A program made the position numbers and the translations under genes. Shown here piece by piece: positions 51,181 through 63,925 of a stretch of DNA of 64,000 nt. The notes beneath the pieces were generated by a model. It was not told the DNA's origin, did not search any database, and saw only the letters and a program-made list of their open reading frames with translations. Origin of the DNA: Eunapius fragilis. Lineage: Eukaryota; Porifera; Demospongiae; Spongillida; Spongillidae. Location: positions 4,742,291 through 4,806,290 of the forward strand of contig OY811978.1 of assembly GCA_963681505.1 (NCBI GenBank), given 5' to 3'. Within the stretch, counting starts at the first letter, position 1. Each line of letters begins with the position of its first letter.

Positions 51181-53872
51181 TCTGAGTAGAGGAGGTCTGA
51201 GTAGAGGAGGCCTGAGTAGAGGAGGCCTGAGTAGAGGAGGCCTGAGTAGAGGAGGCCAGAGTAGAGGAGGTCTGAGTAGAGGAGGCCTGAGTAGAGGAGG
51301 CCTGAGTAGAGGAGGTCTTAGTAGAGGAGGCCTGAGTAGAGGAGGTCTGAGTAGAGGAGGCCTGAGTAGAGGAGGCCAGAGTAGAGGAGGCCTGAGTACA
51401 GGAGGCCTGAGTAGAAGAGGCCAGAGTAGAGGAGGTCTGAGTAGAGGAGGCCTGAGTAGAGGAGGCCTGAGTAGAGGAGGCCTGAGTAGAGGAGGCCTGA
51501 GTAGAGGAGGCCAGAGTAGAGGAGGCCTGAGTAGAGGAGGCTTGAGTAGAGGAGGAGGCCTGAGTAGAGGAGGCCTGAGTGTAGAGGAGGCCTGAATAGA
51601 GAAGGCCTGAGTAGAGGAGGCCTGAGTAGATGAGGTCTGAGTAGATGAGGCCTGAGTAGAGGAGGCCTGAGTAGAGGAGGCCTGAGTAAAGGAGGTCTGA
51701 GTAGAGGAGGCCTGAGTAGAGGAGGCCTGAGTAGAGGAGGCCTGAGTAGTGGAGGCCTGAGTAGAGGAGGCCTGAGTAGAGGAGGCCTGAGTAGAGGAGG
51801 CCTGAGTAGAGGAGGCCTGAGTAGAGGAGGCCTGAGTAGAGGAGGCCAGAGTATAGGAGGCCTGAGTAGAGGAGGCTTGAGTAGAGGAGGAGGCCTGAGT
51901 AGAGGAGGCCTGAGTGTAGAGGAGGCCTGAATAGAGAAGGCCTGAGTAGAGGAGGCCTGAGTAGATGAGGTCTGAGTAGATGAGGCCTGAGTAGAGGAGG
52001 CCTGAGTAGAGGAGGCCTGAGTAAAAGAGGTCTGAGTAGAGGAGGCCTGAGTAGAGGAGGCCTGAGTAGAGGGGGCCTGAGTAGAGGAGGCCTGAGTAGA
52101 GGAGGTCTGAGTAGAGGAGGCCTGAGTAGAGGAGGCCTGAGTAGAGGAGGCCTGAGTAGATGAGGCCTGAGTAGAGGAGGCCTGAGTAGAGGAGGCCTGA
52201 GTAGAGGAGGCCTGAGTAGAGGAGGCCTGAGTAGAGGAGGCCTGAGTAGAGGAAGCCTGAGTAGAGGAGGCCTGAGTAGAGGAGGCTTGAGTAGAGGAGG
52301 AGGCCTGAGTAGAGGAGGCCTGAGTGTAGAGGAGGCCTGAATAGAGAAGGCCTGAGTAGAGGAGGCCTGAGTAGATGAGGTCTGAGTAGATGAGGCCTGA
52401 GTAGATGAGGCCTGAGTAGATGAGGCCTGAGTAGAGCAGGCCTGAGTAGAGGAGGCCTGAGTAGAGGAGGTCTGAGTAGAGGAGGCCTGAGTAGAGGAGG
52501 CCTGAGTAGAGGAGGCCTGAGTAGAGGAGGCCTGAGTAGAGGAGGCCTGAGTAGAGGAGGCCAGAGTAGAGGAGGCCTGAGTAGAGGATGCCTGAGTAGA
52601 GGAGGCCTGAGTGTAGAGGAGGCCTGAGTAGAGGAGGCCAGAGTAGAGGAGGCCTGAGTAGAGAGGCCTGAGTAGAGGAGGCCTGAGTAGATGAGGTCTG
52701 AGTAGATGAGGCCTGAGTAGATGAGGCCTGAGTAGATGAGGCCTGAGTAGAGCAGGCCTGAGTAGAGGAGGCCTGAGTAGAGGAGGTCTGAGTAGAGGAG
52801 GCTTGAGTAGAGGAGGCCTGAGTAGAGGAGGCCTGAGTAGAGCAGGCCTGAGTAGAGGAGGCCTGAGTAGAGGAGGCCTGAGTAGATGAGGCCTGAGTAG
52901 AGGAGGCCTGAGTAGAGGAGGCCTGAGTAGAGGAGGCCAGAGTAGAGGAGGCCTGAGTAGAGGAGGCCTGAGTAGAGGAGGCCTGAGTAGAGGAGGCCTG
53001 AGTGTAGAGGAGGCCTGAGTAGAGGAGGCCAGAGTAGAGAAGGCCTGAATAGAGAAGGCCTGAGTAGAGGAGGCCTGAGTAGATGAGGTCTGAGTAGATG
53101 AGGCCTGAGTAGAGGAGGCCTGAGTAGAGGAGGCCTGAGTAGAGGAGGTCTGAGTAGAGGAGGCCTGAGTAGAGGAGGTCTGAGTAGTGGAGGCCTGAGT
53201 AGAGGAGGCCTGAGTAGAGGAGGCCTGAGTAGAGGAGGCCTGAGTAGAGGAGGTCTGAGTAGAGGAGGCCTGAGTAGAGGAGGCCTGAGTGTAGAGGAGG
53301 CCTGAGTAGAGGAGGCCTGAGTAGAGGAGGCCTGAGTAGAGGAGGCCTGAGTAGAGAAGGCCAGAGTAGAGGAGGCCTGAGTAGAGGAGGCCTGAGTGTA
53401 GAGGAGGCCTGAGTAGAGGAGGCCAGAGTAGAGAAGGCCTGAATAGAGAAGGCCTGAGTAGAGGAGGCCTGAGTAGATGAGGTCTGAGTAGATGAGGCCT
53501 GAGTAGAGGAGGCCTGAGTAGAGGAGGCCTGAGAAGAGGAGGCCTGAGTAGAGGAGGCCTGAGTAGAGGAGGTCTGAGTAGAGGAGGCCTGAGTAGAGGA
53601 GGCCTGAGTAGAGGAGGCCTGAGTAGAGGAGGCCAGAGTAGAGAAGGCCTGAATAGAGAAGGCCTGAGTAGAGGAGGCCTGAGTAGATGAGGTCTGAGTA
53701 GATGAGGCCTGAGTAGAGGAGGCCTGAGTAGAGGAGGCCTGAGTAGAGGAGGCCTGAGTAGAGGAGGTCTGAGTAGAGGAGGCATGAGTAGAGGAGGCCT
53801 GAGTAGAGGAGGCCTGAGTAGAGGAGGCCTGAGTAGAGGAGGCCTGAGTAGAGGAGGCTTGAGTAGAGGAGG
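51181..53872. repeat. 15-bp minisatellite, about 180 units, with higher-order structure
   Basis: The unit is gtagaggaggcctga (contains AGGCCT). Diagnostic variants (gaatagagaagg, gtagatgaggtctga) recur as a block near 51594, 51928, 52338, 53044, 53430 and 53648. The unit length is a multiple of 3, so all three minus-strand frames stay open for more than 860 codons. Confidence 0.96.
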
Positions 53873-55021
53873 GTGTAGATGAGGCTTTGGACTTTGCCAC
53901 CAACTCTCCCAGTTGACAGCATACTTATTCTCACTGTGTTCCTCTGCTCCTCAGGTTCAGGCTCCTACACCCTGGACCCGTATGGCCATGTCTGTGATGT
54001 TCCTACCTGTAAGAATAGCTAGGTCAACCAGCACAGCCACTAGAGACATCGGTTTATAGTCATGCTGCAGTGCATGGCAAATGCCAAACTGAATTTTGTT
54101 GTAGTCTGGAACTTGATACATAGTGCACACACTGTGAATTTGGATGAGCATGCATAATTATATTCCATTTGAAAAATTAAAGCCTATGGATGTTGAAAAT
54201 TAGGTTGTAGTTATATGTCCACAATCCAGTATCTAGAATTTGACACGTATTCCACTTAAAAATCATAGTTTGAATTCACACTGCTGACTGGAATAAGAAT
54301 GTCTGCCTGAATATTTGGCATACAAATGATAAATCGAAAACTGAAGGTAGTTAGGTTCAGCAAGACTTGCTGATCATTGTGGCTAAAATATCACACTCCT
54401 CTATGTGAACCGGAGGTACATCGAGGACAAGGAGAAGGTCAGTACAGTCAATACTCAGATGCAGAAGGCAGCAGATCATCTTGCTGATCTTTTTGGAAAG
54501 CCGAACAATCTTCTTTGAATCTGAGGAGGAGGTTGTACGTGAGTTCGATTCTGCGTGCTAACAGAGGAGGGGATGGATGCACTGGGTGCATTGGTTCCAG
54601 TGGTACAGACTGATTGTGAGGCTGACGATTGTGATGCTTTCGTGAAGATGGTGTTTGACAAGATTGAGGCTGAGCAGCGTGTGGAGGAGGAGAACTCAGA
54701 GTGTGATTCTGATGTAGAGGTAGTGAACAAGCCTCCTGTCATTTCGTTGAATCAGGCTCGCGAGAAGATGAGGGAGCTCATGGTGTTATTTGAGTCTCGC
54801 ATTGACAAAACCAAGCTCATAAAGAGCATTGGGTAGAGCAGTTAGCAATGCTTGGCAAGATTCAGGACCAGCTCACAATGTACAAGGAGCCAATGACTAG
54901 AAACAGATTTGGTTGATAATGAAGTCCACTTGATTCCAGAGTGCTTGCTGTGCTACCCTCTTACCTCATATCAACCTGGTGAATTCCGTTATTAACAGCT
55001 GGGAGGATCAACTGGGGCATA
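53873..55021. other. Spacer
   Basis: 53873-54410 matches 17549-18060. The rest is specific to this copy and includes the possible Tigger-like fragment. Confidence 0.55.
54555..54836 (+). pseudogene. Possible Tigger/pogo-like transposase C-terminal fragment
   Basis: A 93-codon open frame with an acidic stretch (EAEQRVEEENSECDSDVEVV) followed by a helical segment SLNQAREKMRELMVLFESR, resembling the tail of CENP-B/Tigger transposases. No DDE core, helix-turn-helix or terminal repeats are visible. It lies in 54415-55020, which is absent from the sister duplicate near 18070. Low-certainty assignment. Confidence 0.3.
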
Positions 55022-55238
55022 CAGTCCATACCTCGCACTAAGGGAAAATTAACACCTCGCACTAAGGGAAAATAAGGGTAATTCATAGGGAGTTAAGCTA
55101 ACTGTCAGTGTTCATAGCGGCATCTATTTTAATTAGATACCGCTATGAACACTGACAGTTAGCTTAACTCCCTATGAATTACCCTTATTTTCCCTTAGTG
55201 CGAGGTGTTAATTTTCCCTTAGTGCGAGGTATGGACTG
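55022..55238. mobile_element. 217-bp fold-back MITE with TA target
   Basis: Near-perfect inverted arms of about 100 bp starting cagtccatacctcgcactaa, separated by a loop of about 17 nt (atctattttaattagat). Each arm has two copies of ctcgcactaaggg. TA flanks both ends (55020-55021 and 55239-55240). Confidence 0.82.
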
Positions 55239-57035
55239 TAGTTGACATAAAATAAGACTCCTTCACAAGGTGAATCTCATTAGCGGTGATCGCTAGGAAC
55301 ACAAAACCCTACCTAACATCACTAAGCTTCCCATATGCACTCTACACTCATATCAACCCCCATGGTATAGGGGGGTTTATATAAGGGTAGGGATACTGTA
55401 TCGCGATATAGGCGATATCGGCAAAAGACCATATCGCGGCAGCACTGCTTATGAATATAAAACCGTCCTTCGCGACTGCTATTAAAGGATCGCAATATCG
55501 AAAATGCATTAATTCTATCCCTTTTGGTTCACTTCGTAGGTTTCCCTCCCATCTGTAAGTGCTATGTCTTGACTTCGGTATGTCGATGTCATTTGGGTAC
55601 AAAAACAAACGCCTATAGCCAAACACGACCAAGTAAAATAACAAAACAATACGTCTTAGTCCAAACTTGATAGACACTTAGATAATAGAGTAGACACCAC
55701 TGTACAAATTAGCTTACCACCGTTCATTTTGAGCAGGTGTAAAAGAATAATAAAAATTGTATTCCGCATTTTTTCGTTTGTATCGCTTGCCCGACGGTCA
55801 AATCAATTGGATCACGCAAGTTCCGGCCGATGACCAGGGCGTGGTTAGATACGCTGTTTCTCCCGATATGCTAATTGTTTTTTGGGCGGTGGGGGGGGGG
55901 GGGGGGGGGAGAACATGCACCCCTTTTAAAACTCAATGTAGTATATTACTAAATAATGGAACAGTTCTGTTTTTAAATTATTTCTTTACAGATTAACTTT
56001 ATTCCGAAAAGGAGTTTGATTATTTAGAACACATATTACTTGCAATAGAATTGTTTTAAAATGTCGGAAACAAATACTTGTACATGTGTACGTCGAGATG
56101 AGCCATCACGGTATTTAATAATATAGTCCCTGATAATATAGTTAATAGAACATGATGTTATTGGAAGTGACCTTAGAATATCCATACCCTATACCATTTG
56201 GCACAGGTGAAATAACATTTAGCATTAGGGCTAGAGTTCGCAATTTCACAGTGCAAGTTACTAATATTAATATTAGGAATGAAAAGACCGCAAAGGAAAG
56301 GTTCCGATCCGTTCTGCATTTTTGTATATCAGTGCTTTGGTTGAACGTATGCACAAACAATCCGGCATCGAATCTATTACTAGGATGTAGAAGGCCATTT
56401 ACAGGCATGACAAAAAAAAGACAACGTGGGCGATCAGCAGTAGCATAGGGGGGACATTTTTGCAGAAGTCAGAATTTTCACATCAGATGGGCCTAGAATG
56501 GTGCTACACCATAGGTGGTGGGAGGGGCCTAGATGGGGCCTATTTCCACAAATTCTTCTCAAAATATGCATAATAGAGATTATTGCCCTGAAACAGCCTC
56601 AGAACAAGTTAATATGTGTATTGAAAACAATGGCAGAAGCTTTACATCCAGATAAGCCCCTTTCATAACTGGCAATGAAAAAGAGACTTTGTCCCTCATG
56701 ATAAAACAATAGAATATAATTATGTTGTACAACAAACATTGACAGCAGCTCTGTCTCAACATCACTTCCTATAGATAAGGCACATGCACACATTTATGGA
56801 ATGGCAATACATAGTACATTTTATGGAATTAGAAAAAGAAAGGAGGTACCAGCTAACAGCAACAGGTCATTTAGGAAAATTAATGTTAATGAATGTTATT
56901 TGTAACAGCAGCGCATTGTGCAAACTTATGATCAAACTGAGTGCGTTTCCAGGGTAAAGACAACACCGACTACCATTTTCATTTGGAGCTAGCTATAATA
57001 CAACAAGAATAACTAACCTGCACCATACAGTTTAG
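55239..57035. other. Duplicated spacer, holds an empty insertion site
   Basis: Matches 19080-21851 minus the 1.07-kb insertion. G20 at 55890-55909. No gene recognised. Confidence 0.6.
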
Positions 57036-57237
57036 ACTAACCTTCAGTACCTATGTACGTATACCATACAGCTTACATGCCTAACTTCCAATACCTATGT
57101 ACCATACAGCTTACATGACTAACCTCCAGTACCTATGTACCATACAGCTTACATGACTAACCTCCAGTACCTATGTACCATACAGCTTACATGACTAACC
57201 TCCAGTACCTATGTACCATACAACATACATGACTAAT
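57036..57237. repeat. 38-bp minisatellite, about five units
   Basis: Same unit as 8956-9310. Confidence 0.92.
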
Positions 57238-57497
57238 CTATATAATAGCACAGCAGCAGTGTGGATAAGGATTTCTATGGGGGAGTTTAGTTTAACCACA
57301 CTGGATATAATTGAGTACATAATGCACCCCTGAGCAAGTAAGATCTTCTCTTTTGGGAACTGTTAAAGTTGGGTGTGTGCATGTCAACTCTAGCAATATT
57401 AATATGAGCACATTATAGGTTAAACATTTAAAATAAGCCCCCCGCGCCCCCCTTCCCACCCCCCCCCCCCCCCACTCTCCCAGTTGTCTACATCCTG

Positions 57498-57881
57498 ATG
57501 AGGTCAGGCTTTCAGCTTAAAGTATGTTTGACATTGTCAATACATATTGGTACTAATAAGGCTGATATGAATGAACTTTATACTGGAATGAAACAAGGTA
57601 TATGCTTGCTCATAGCATTCTCATTTTTACTGATCCTGAACCCTATATCCAGGTGTGCTCAATGCCTACTGAAATTGGCAGCAAGTCACATGACAACTGC
57701 TCTAACTGTTGGGAAGAAAGTAGCACAATCGATGCACAGAAACCATCATGATCCCACTGTACAACTACAGCAACCCCCTTACTTAGTGCTGGATGCCCTG
57801 ATCACCTTAGACTTAGGACTGTTGGGTCTGATTAATGATAGCATATATAGTCCATTTTATATTTATCATTTCCTGCAATGA
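57498..57881 (+). pseudogene. LINE-like reverse transcriptase relic (copy c)
   Basis: The longest of the three related frames (127 codons), with NKADMNELYTGMKQG, FSFLLILNPISRCAQ and VLDALITLDLGLLGLI. The GMKQG ... LNPIS spacing is what suggests a reverse-transcriptase palm fragment. Shared duplication explains why three copies remain open, so conservation is not evidence for function. Confidence 0.32.
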
Positions 57882-58950
57882 CCTGTACTCAGAGACATAT
57901 ATGTATGCAATAGCTCAGGGATTAATTGTCTCATTAACAAATTAACAACACAATACTAAGTACACTTGGAAACCATTGTATTGCTGTGAATGAGAATGTG
58001 AATAGAGGATGTTTTAAAGATCAACTTTATTTCGATATGGAACTCTGATATTAGGAACATGTACTGGCAATGCTTATTTTAAACGACTACGGAGGATTTT
58101 CAGGTCGGTATCAAATACGAGCGATAGGAGCCATGCATCACGTAATTTAATACCACAGAGTACCCATGTAAACCCCACCTCAGCCACCCAATGTGATGTA
58201 CAGTTATACGGAACTCAGCTTTTATTGCTACCTAGCTAAAGGTTAAATACTTCATAATAAGGTTTCGGTCCTTGCCGTGATATGCTGCAGTTGTAAAATT
58301 TTGTACTGTGGAAACATTTCGAGGTGGGTTGGGGAGGCGTTCATATATGTGGTTTAGGTTAGTATTTAAGTTACATATTCTACTGTAATAGGAGAAGGAA
58401 GTACCGCATGTGAAAAAGAAATCACCTCTATTTACTTGATAAAGTAGTCCCAGATAATCCAAATGTATTTATTAGAACATGATGTTACTGGAAATGGTCT
58501 TGGAATCCTTATCCAAATCCATCTGGCAACCCTACTAATGTCAGACACTGTAGCTGTAAGCTTGAAAGCTGACAGAGTCAGCTGTCATGAGCACCCAAAG
58601 GTATATGCAGACAGCTACTTCGGGATGGTTTGGAATGATTAGATCCTTGCTGTGCACAGGGAATATCAAAAAGCTTTTGATTGTGCCTAATCCCAAATAT
58701 CTAAAGTTATATGTTACAGTACTGCTCTCAAGTCAGTGGTGGTTACATACTCAATTGCATCCTTCCATAAAAAGATTTCTTACTACCTTTGTGGATCAGA
58801 TTTTCATCCATATAATTAATGAGCAAAGAAGTTGAGCATGGTGACTACATCATTAGTTTATTCAACAACTGCATGGTGTTAAATTTTAAACTAGTAAAGG
58901 CTTATTCTGCTAAAGTGAACTGGCTATGATATTGACATTCTTATGCTTCC
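57882..58950. other. Duplicated spacer
   Basis: Matches 22780-23844; no gene recognised. Confidence 0.6.
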
Positions 58951-59432
58951 CATTTGCACTGCTATAATGTGTCCATTGCACTGCTATAATGTGTCCATTG
59001 CACTGCTATAATGTGTCCATTGCACTGCTATAATGTGCCCATTGCACTGCTATAATGTGCACATTGCACTGCTATAATGTGTCCATTGCACTGCTATAAT
59101 GTGTCCATTGCACTGCTATAATGTGTCCATTGCACTGCTATAATGTGTCCATTGCACTGCTATAATGTGCCCATTGCACTGCTATAATGTGTCCATTGTA
59201 CTGCTATAATGTGTCCATTGCACTGCTATAATGTGTCCATTGCACTGCTATAATGTGTCCATTGCACTGCTATAATGTGTCCATTGCACTGCTATAATGT
59301 GTCCATTGCACTGCTATAATGTGTCCATTGCACTGCTATAATGTGTCCATTGCACTGCTATAATGTGCCCATTGCACTGCTATAATGTGTCCATTGCACT
59401 GCTATAATGTGCACATTGCACTGCTATAATGT
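58951..59432. repeat. 22-bp satellite, about 22 units
   Basis: Same orientation as 11513-12833, with rare gcacattg variants. Confidence 0.95.
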
Positions 59433-60479
59433 TGCAGAGACGTATGGGTCTTGGGGTACAGAGGTAAGAAAAGCTTTGTCTCAATCAGGATCACGACCTG
59501 TTGTTTGAACCAATGGTGAAGAATGACATATCTTGTGCAGCCTGTATGGTCGTCTAAGTTTGACTTTGGTCAGTGCCAACACCAGAACCATTCTTACTGC
59601 TCATGTAACCTAAGCCATGTTTTATAGTTATTAGTTTATCTAGTAAGTAATAATATATGTATGTGATTATTAGGTATTGCAGTTACTCTGTGTTTTACTT
59701 ATATTCTCATGTTGTTTACAAAACCTGTTTGTGGCCTTTGACCTGTAATGATATTCTGTTGTGGACAAATTGAGTAGTCTGGGGAGGAAGGACCACAGTG
59801 GTGTGTTCAGTTGACACTTTTCCACATCCTGGAGGTGTGTATCTAATCCTTCTCCCAAGCCGAGAAATATCTCTCTGCTGTTGTAGACAAACACATGTTG
59901 ACCATTCTATTTAATATTGCAGATGATTCAGTGCAGAGGGATATGGCATTTAAATCTTAGAGAAACACATTCTTTTTCATGCTGCCTCAGAGCATGAACA
60001 ATAGAATTGTGTTTACAAAATGCATGCTTGTTTCATCAGTTTACGCAACAATCAATAAATGGGCAGTCAACACTACATTTTTGTTTTGGTGATGACATAA
60101 ATGTTTGAAGCAAGTGCTGGCATTATTGCAGCCTCAGATATTTTAACAGAGATAAGCTTTTGTATATAGATACCAAAATAAACCAGAGAACCTTATTTAG
60201 GTTAAATTCCCTTTCTGTAGAGCAATGAATTACAGGAAAGCTGAAATAAACTCCTGAGAAGAGCAGAGGCATCCCTCCCATGTTGGTCATGCCTCTCTGG
60301 GGACCATGATATTTTACGTGATCTCCAGGAGTCTTCTTAAAGAGTCAATTGCCAATAGACAGCGCATACCCAAACTAGATATTAAAATTACACTACATAC
60401 TTGCATGTTAAATTTCAAAGGATGCAATGTCACATAATTCTACTGTTAACAACATATCTGTTCTCAATAATATAACAGA
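59433..60479. other. 3' flank of receptor copy 6
   Basis: Homologous to 12834-13901; no gene recognised. Confidence 0.65.
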
Positions 60480-63363
60480 TCATTTCTGCCTTGCAGTTCC
60501 ATATGCAGCATTGCTCTCTAGCTCAATTGTACTAGTTTTATTCTGATTAATGCCCACCACCTCATATGTGGCATCAGTAGGGATGGAAGGAGGAGTTTCA
60601 GTAGTCATAGAGGATACTCTTGGGATGCAGCAAACACATATTATGATGGAGGCCACCAAAGCCCCCAGAGAAGAGGAGATGAGAAATGTGACTACAAATG
60701 TTACCCCAACAGCAGTAGGGGTGCCAATGGAAGATAAAACTGAAAAAAAAAACCCTGTTATTAATAATGCACAGGTAAGCATTCTACTAATGACTAACTG
60801 ATCATGTACGTTATATCAATGGATGCATGCTGAAGTGCATGTGTTTTGAGAATGTGTGCATTTACCAACATGATGCTCCATTAATAAGGCATGCCCCCTA
60901 CCCCACTCACCCCACCACCTCACTATGATCATGCCCTCCCTCCCTCCCCCCCCCCCCAACTCATTATACAAGTAAATAAAAAACCTATAATAAATAAAAC
61001 AACCTTCTCTACGAGAAAGTTTGTGGGATATAGGATTTGAAGGCAATGGTGGTGTAAAAGGCAAGGAAACAAGGGTCTGTAATAGTAAGTCATAGTCCTA
61101 TATTTAACCTGTTTTTAGCATATACTATGTTCGTGTGCTAAATATAGGACTATGACATTTTCCCTTACTATTACAGACCCTGGGGGTGGGTGTACACATG
61201 AGGACATTAGGGGTGGGTGAAGGTAGTGTAGATCAGATAATGTTTGGATGGGGCACAAATCTGTGCAATGTGCATAGTGAAGTGCTGCATGTCAGTTGTG
61301 CATAACAAATTTTAATCAGGTTGGTTGCTTGCAATTATGTTTAGTTTACAGCCATACTGGAACATTTTTACTTCATCATATATGCCTGCATAAAAATTTT
61401 CCAAGAGCACATACTCCTTTCATTTAGAATGAAAAAGCAATGCTTTTGGTAGATCTGATAAATTCTTCTGACATGCTGATGGAACACATTTGTATAGATT
61501 TACCTGCAGTGGAAAGTGAAGGCCATGTGGTTGGAACAAGGGCTGTCATGAAAATGAGGAACATCTTCACATCTCCAATCACTAAGCCAACACAGCTAGA
61601 AGAGTTAGTATTGGTAGCTGCTGCCTTGCAGTAGTACATCTGACCACTGGTGAGGCCATCAAGGTCAACAGTCACCTCTGTGCCTCTGGTAGAGGAGATG
61701 TTGTACACACTTGAGTTAGGAGGAGCTGTTGGATCAGTACTGCAGCACACTAAGCAGTAGAGAGACTGGTTGTCCCGAAATGAGCATTGAATGGATGCAT
61801 TGGAAACACCATAGTTCACCACTGTGATTTTGCTGATGACTACAAAAATAATGCATTGGAACATCCAGTATTTTAGTTTCATTATATTAGACTTATGTTA
61901 ACGTAATAGTATTTCTGTAAGGTATGTAAATATCATGAATGCGTGGGGCAATAAAAGCTTCCGAATCTTCCACCCCTGCCATATATGAGAACGTTACATA
62001 AATTACTTTTGGATCTTCACTATCATGAGAAAATATCCTTCTCTAAAATTAGCCATGAAGATTAATTATGCACATTAGCCACACAGCTGACTAACCATTA
62101 ATACAAATTTGTCACATAGCTAACTAACCGTTAATAGTTGAATTATTTTCAGGACCCACAACTCCATCTCCATTTATGGAAGCAACAAAGATGACATAAC
62201 TGGTGGCAACGGTAGGGATTTCTTGGACATAGAGACATGTTGAAGTGGTACAGTTTGTGGTGCCTTCACCAACAGAGGTACCATCACCAACAACCCTCAC
62301 TGTGTACATGGTCACACTACCTCCCTGGAGGTGACCAAAGGTTCATCACTGGGTCATGTGACATATTACTGCCTACCACAGGTGTCCACATGATGTACAG
62401 AAGGGGGAGGGTCTTGGTACTATATAGAATAAACATAGCAATGATACTGTTATGGTTTGGAGGCTGTGCCACTGTGAATGGAATGAATGGCTTGATGGAG
62501 GTAAAGATTGGAGCACACATTTTGACATGCACACACTGCCAATAATTTTAAAAGTATGAAAAAAAAGCCTGCATATTAAGTTTGTTTGCATATAACCCAA
62601 TCCGAATGATAATTATTTCCTGTTTCATTTATAAATTATTAATTATAATCACTATAGTATGTAAACCTGTCCATTTGGTCGTTGATGTCACATTGCTAGT
62701 CCCTGCACAGTTGATGGCCACCATTGATACTGTGTAGAGTGTGTCACTGATCAGTCCAGTGAAGGTGTGGGTGTACAGTGATGATCCATTATCAGGTATG
62801 ACCACAGGACTACTGCTGTCATTGATACTGACATTGTAGCTGGTAGGAACACCACCAGTAGTGGGAGGGGTCCAGGTCACTGACAGATGTACTGCTTACT
62901 CTCATGTTTCCAACAGGACCAGGAGATACTGGGAGATGGAGGTGGGGATTCATGGATGATAAATGCATAACAACCAACCCACCTGCCATCTTCACAATCA
63001 CAGTATCATTTCCCACAACAGCTCCAGTAACACCATCCACACACATAACTGTGGTCCCATTCAGACCCTGAACAGCAGGAATGGTGAGGACAGATGTGTA
63101 GCAATATCCATCAGTGGAGACATTTGTTGTCACAGCAGAGAGATTGCCACATGATCCACCACTAGTTGGATTGACTACTTCACCTGACTTCTGGGATAGT
63201 GTTAATTGGTTTCCAGAAGAAATACAGTTAAAGGCTGATCCTCTCCACATTGTGATCACACCAGCAAAGCTTGAGCAAAGAACACAGGTGTATGTAATGT
63301 TGCTTCCAGGACATGAGTAGGTACCCTTAGGTGGGTAACTGAGGGTGAACTGTTGGCATGCAC
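60480..63363 (-). pseudogene. Receptor copy 6: near-complete Ig/FN3/TM gene with an 11-bp frameshift
   Basis: Exons: Ig 62983-63363 (381 nt), FN3-1 62667-62928, FN3-2a 62377-62471, FN3-2b 62129-62324, third module 61504-61839 (336-nt long form, with LDGLTSGQMYYCKAA), membrane/tail 60480-60739 (helix VGVTFVVTFLISSSLGALVA, cysteine-rich junction CVCCIPR, tail TYEVVGINQ and ELESNAAYGTARQK, stop). Every exon keeps its phase except FN3-1, which lacks 11 bp at 62880/62881 relative to copies 2, 3 and 5 (VNQL is lost and the frame shifts). Without that change it would be the fullest member of the family. A genuine mutation and an assembly error are both possible. No signal-peptide exon was found in the 637 bp to the right. 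Confidence 0.75.
61073..61180. repeat. Palindromic fold-back element in copy 6 intron
   Basis: Homologous to 25431-25546, same position between the third-module and tail exons. Confidence 0.75.
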
Positions 63364-63442
63364 CTGGGATAAAGGAAATAAAACGTAAGCATTATGGGAG
63401 GGGGTAAATGCACAGCACAATATAATTATATATATGGGGCGT

Positions 63443-63665
63443 GGCAGCGAAAAGGGACCTAGCGCATACTATTAAAAAAAGATCCAGATAGGAACTTCAA
63501 AGTTGACGCTTGCTATAAAAATGTACACTTAATTAAAAAATCAGGCCACAGTAACTCCTTGATGGAGAGACTAATTTCCAGGGCTTAAGGAAGAAGTTGT
63601 AGATGGCTAATGTCTCTTAGAATATGAAATAGTATGCGCTAGGTTAGGTCCCTTTTCGCTGTCCC
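63443..63665. mobile_element. 223-bp MITE with about 30-bp inverted ends
   Basis: The left end ggcagcgaaaagggacctag followed by cgcatactatt pairs with the right end aatagtatgcgctaggttag gtcccttttcgctgtcc; the right copy has an extra ctaa. It lies in the 5' flank of receptor copy 6 and has no counterpart in the other copies. Confidence 0.8.
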
Positions 63666-63672
63666 GATCCCA

Positions 63673-63925
63673 TATGAAACGTTCTATTTGGAAATGGGTC
63701 TTGTGGATTTATAAGTATAGCATAAAAATCAAATCGATATCTCTTTCGCAATATTAACGCTATCGGGTTCCTTACTCATGCGGAGTACCGACGTTACAAG
63801 GTCCGATAGCCCATAGGGATCAAAACGGCACATCTTCAGGTAGGAGCGTCCAAATCGGTTCATATTCGGTACCTACGTAGAAGTTTCCTGTCGCTATTGA
63901 TTTGTTTGTTTGTTAATTCTTATAG
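63673..63925. repeat. Unclassified dispersed repeat, copy b
   Basis: Same orientation as 35118-35460. It begins just after the MITE and starts with the shared block gaaacgttctat ... gggtcttgtgg. Confidence 0.7.

Noticed and set aside
51109-53934. Three overlapping minus-strand frames of 861-941 codons rich in LLYSG, ASSTQ and LRPPL
   Set aside because: All come from a 15-bp minisatellite whose length is divisible by 3; no composition or flanking exon supports a protein.
55348-55677. Minus-strand frame shared with 19097-19348
   Set aside because: Similarity is due to the segmental duplication, the frames diverge by shifts, and no domain is recognised.
56152-56448. Plus-strand frame shared with 20969-21223
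   Set aside because: Shared through duplication only; the 5' parts differ because of the inserted element, and no motif is recognised.
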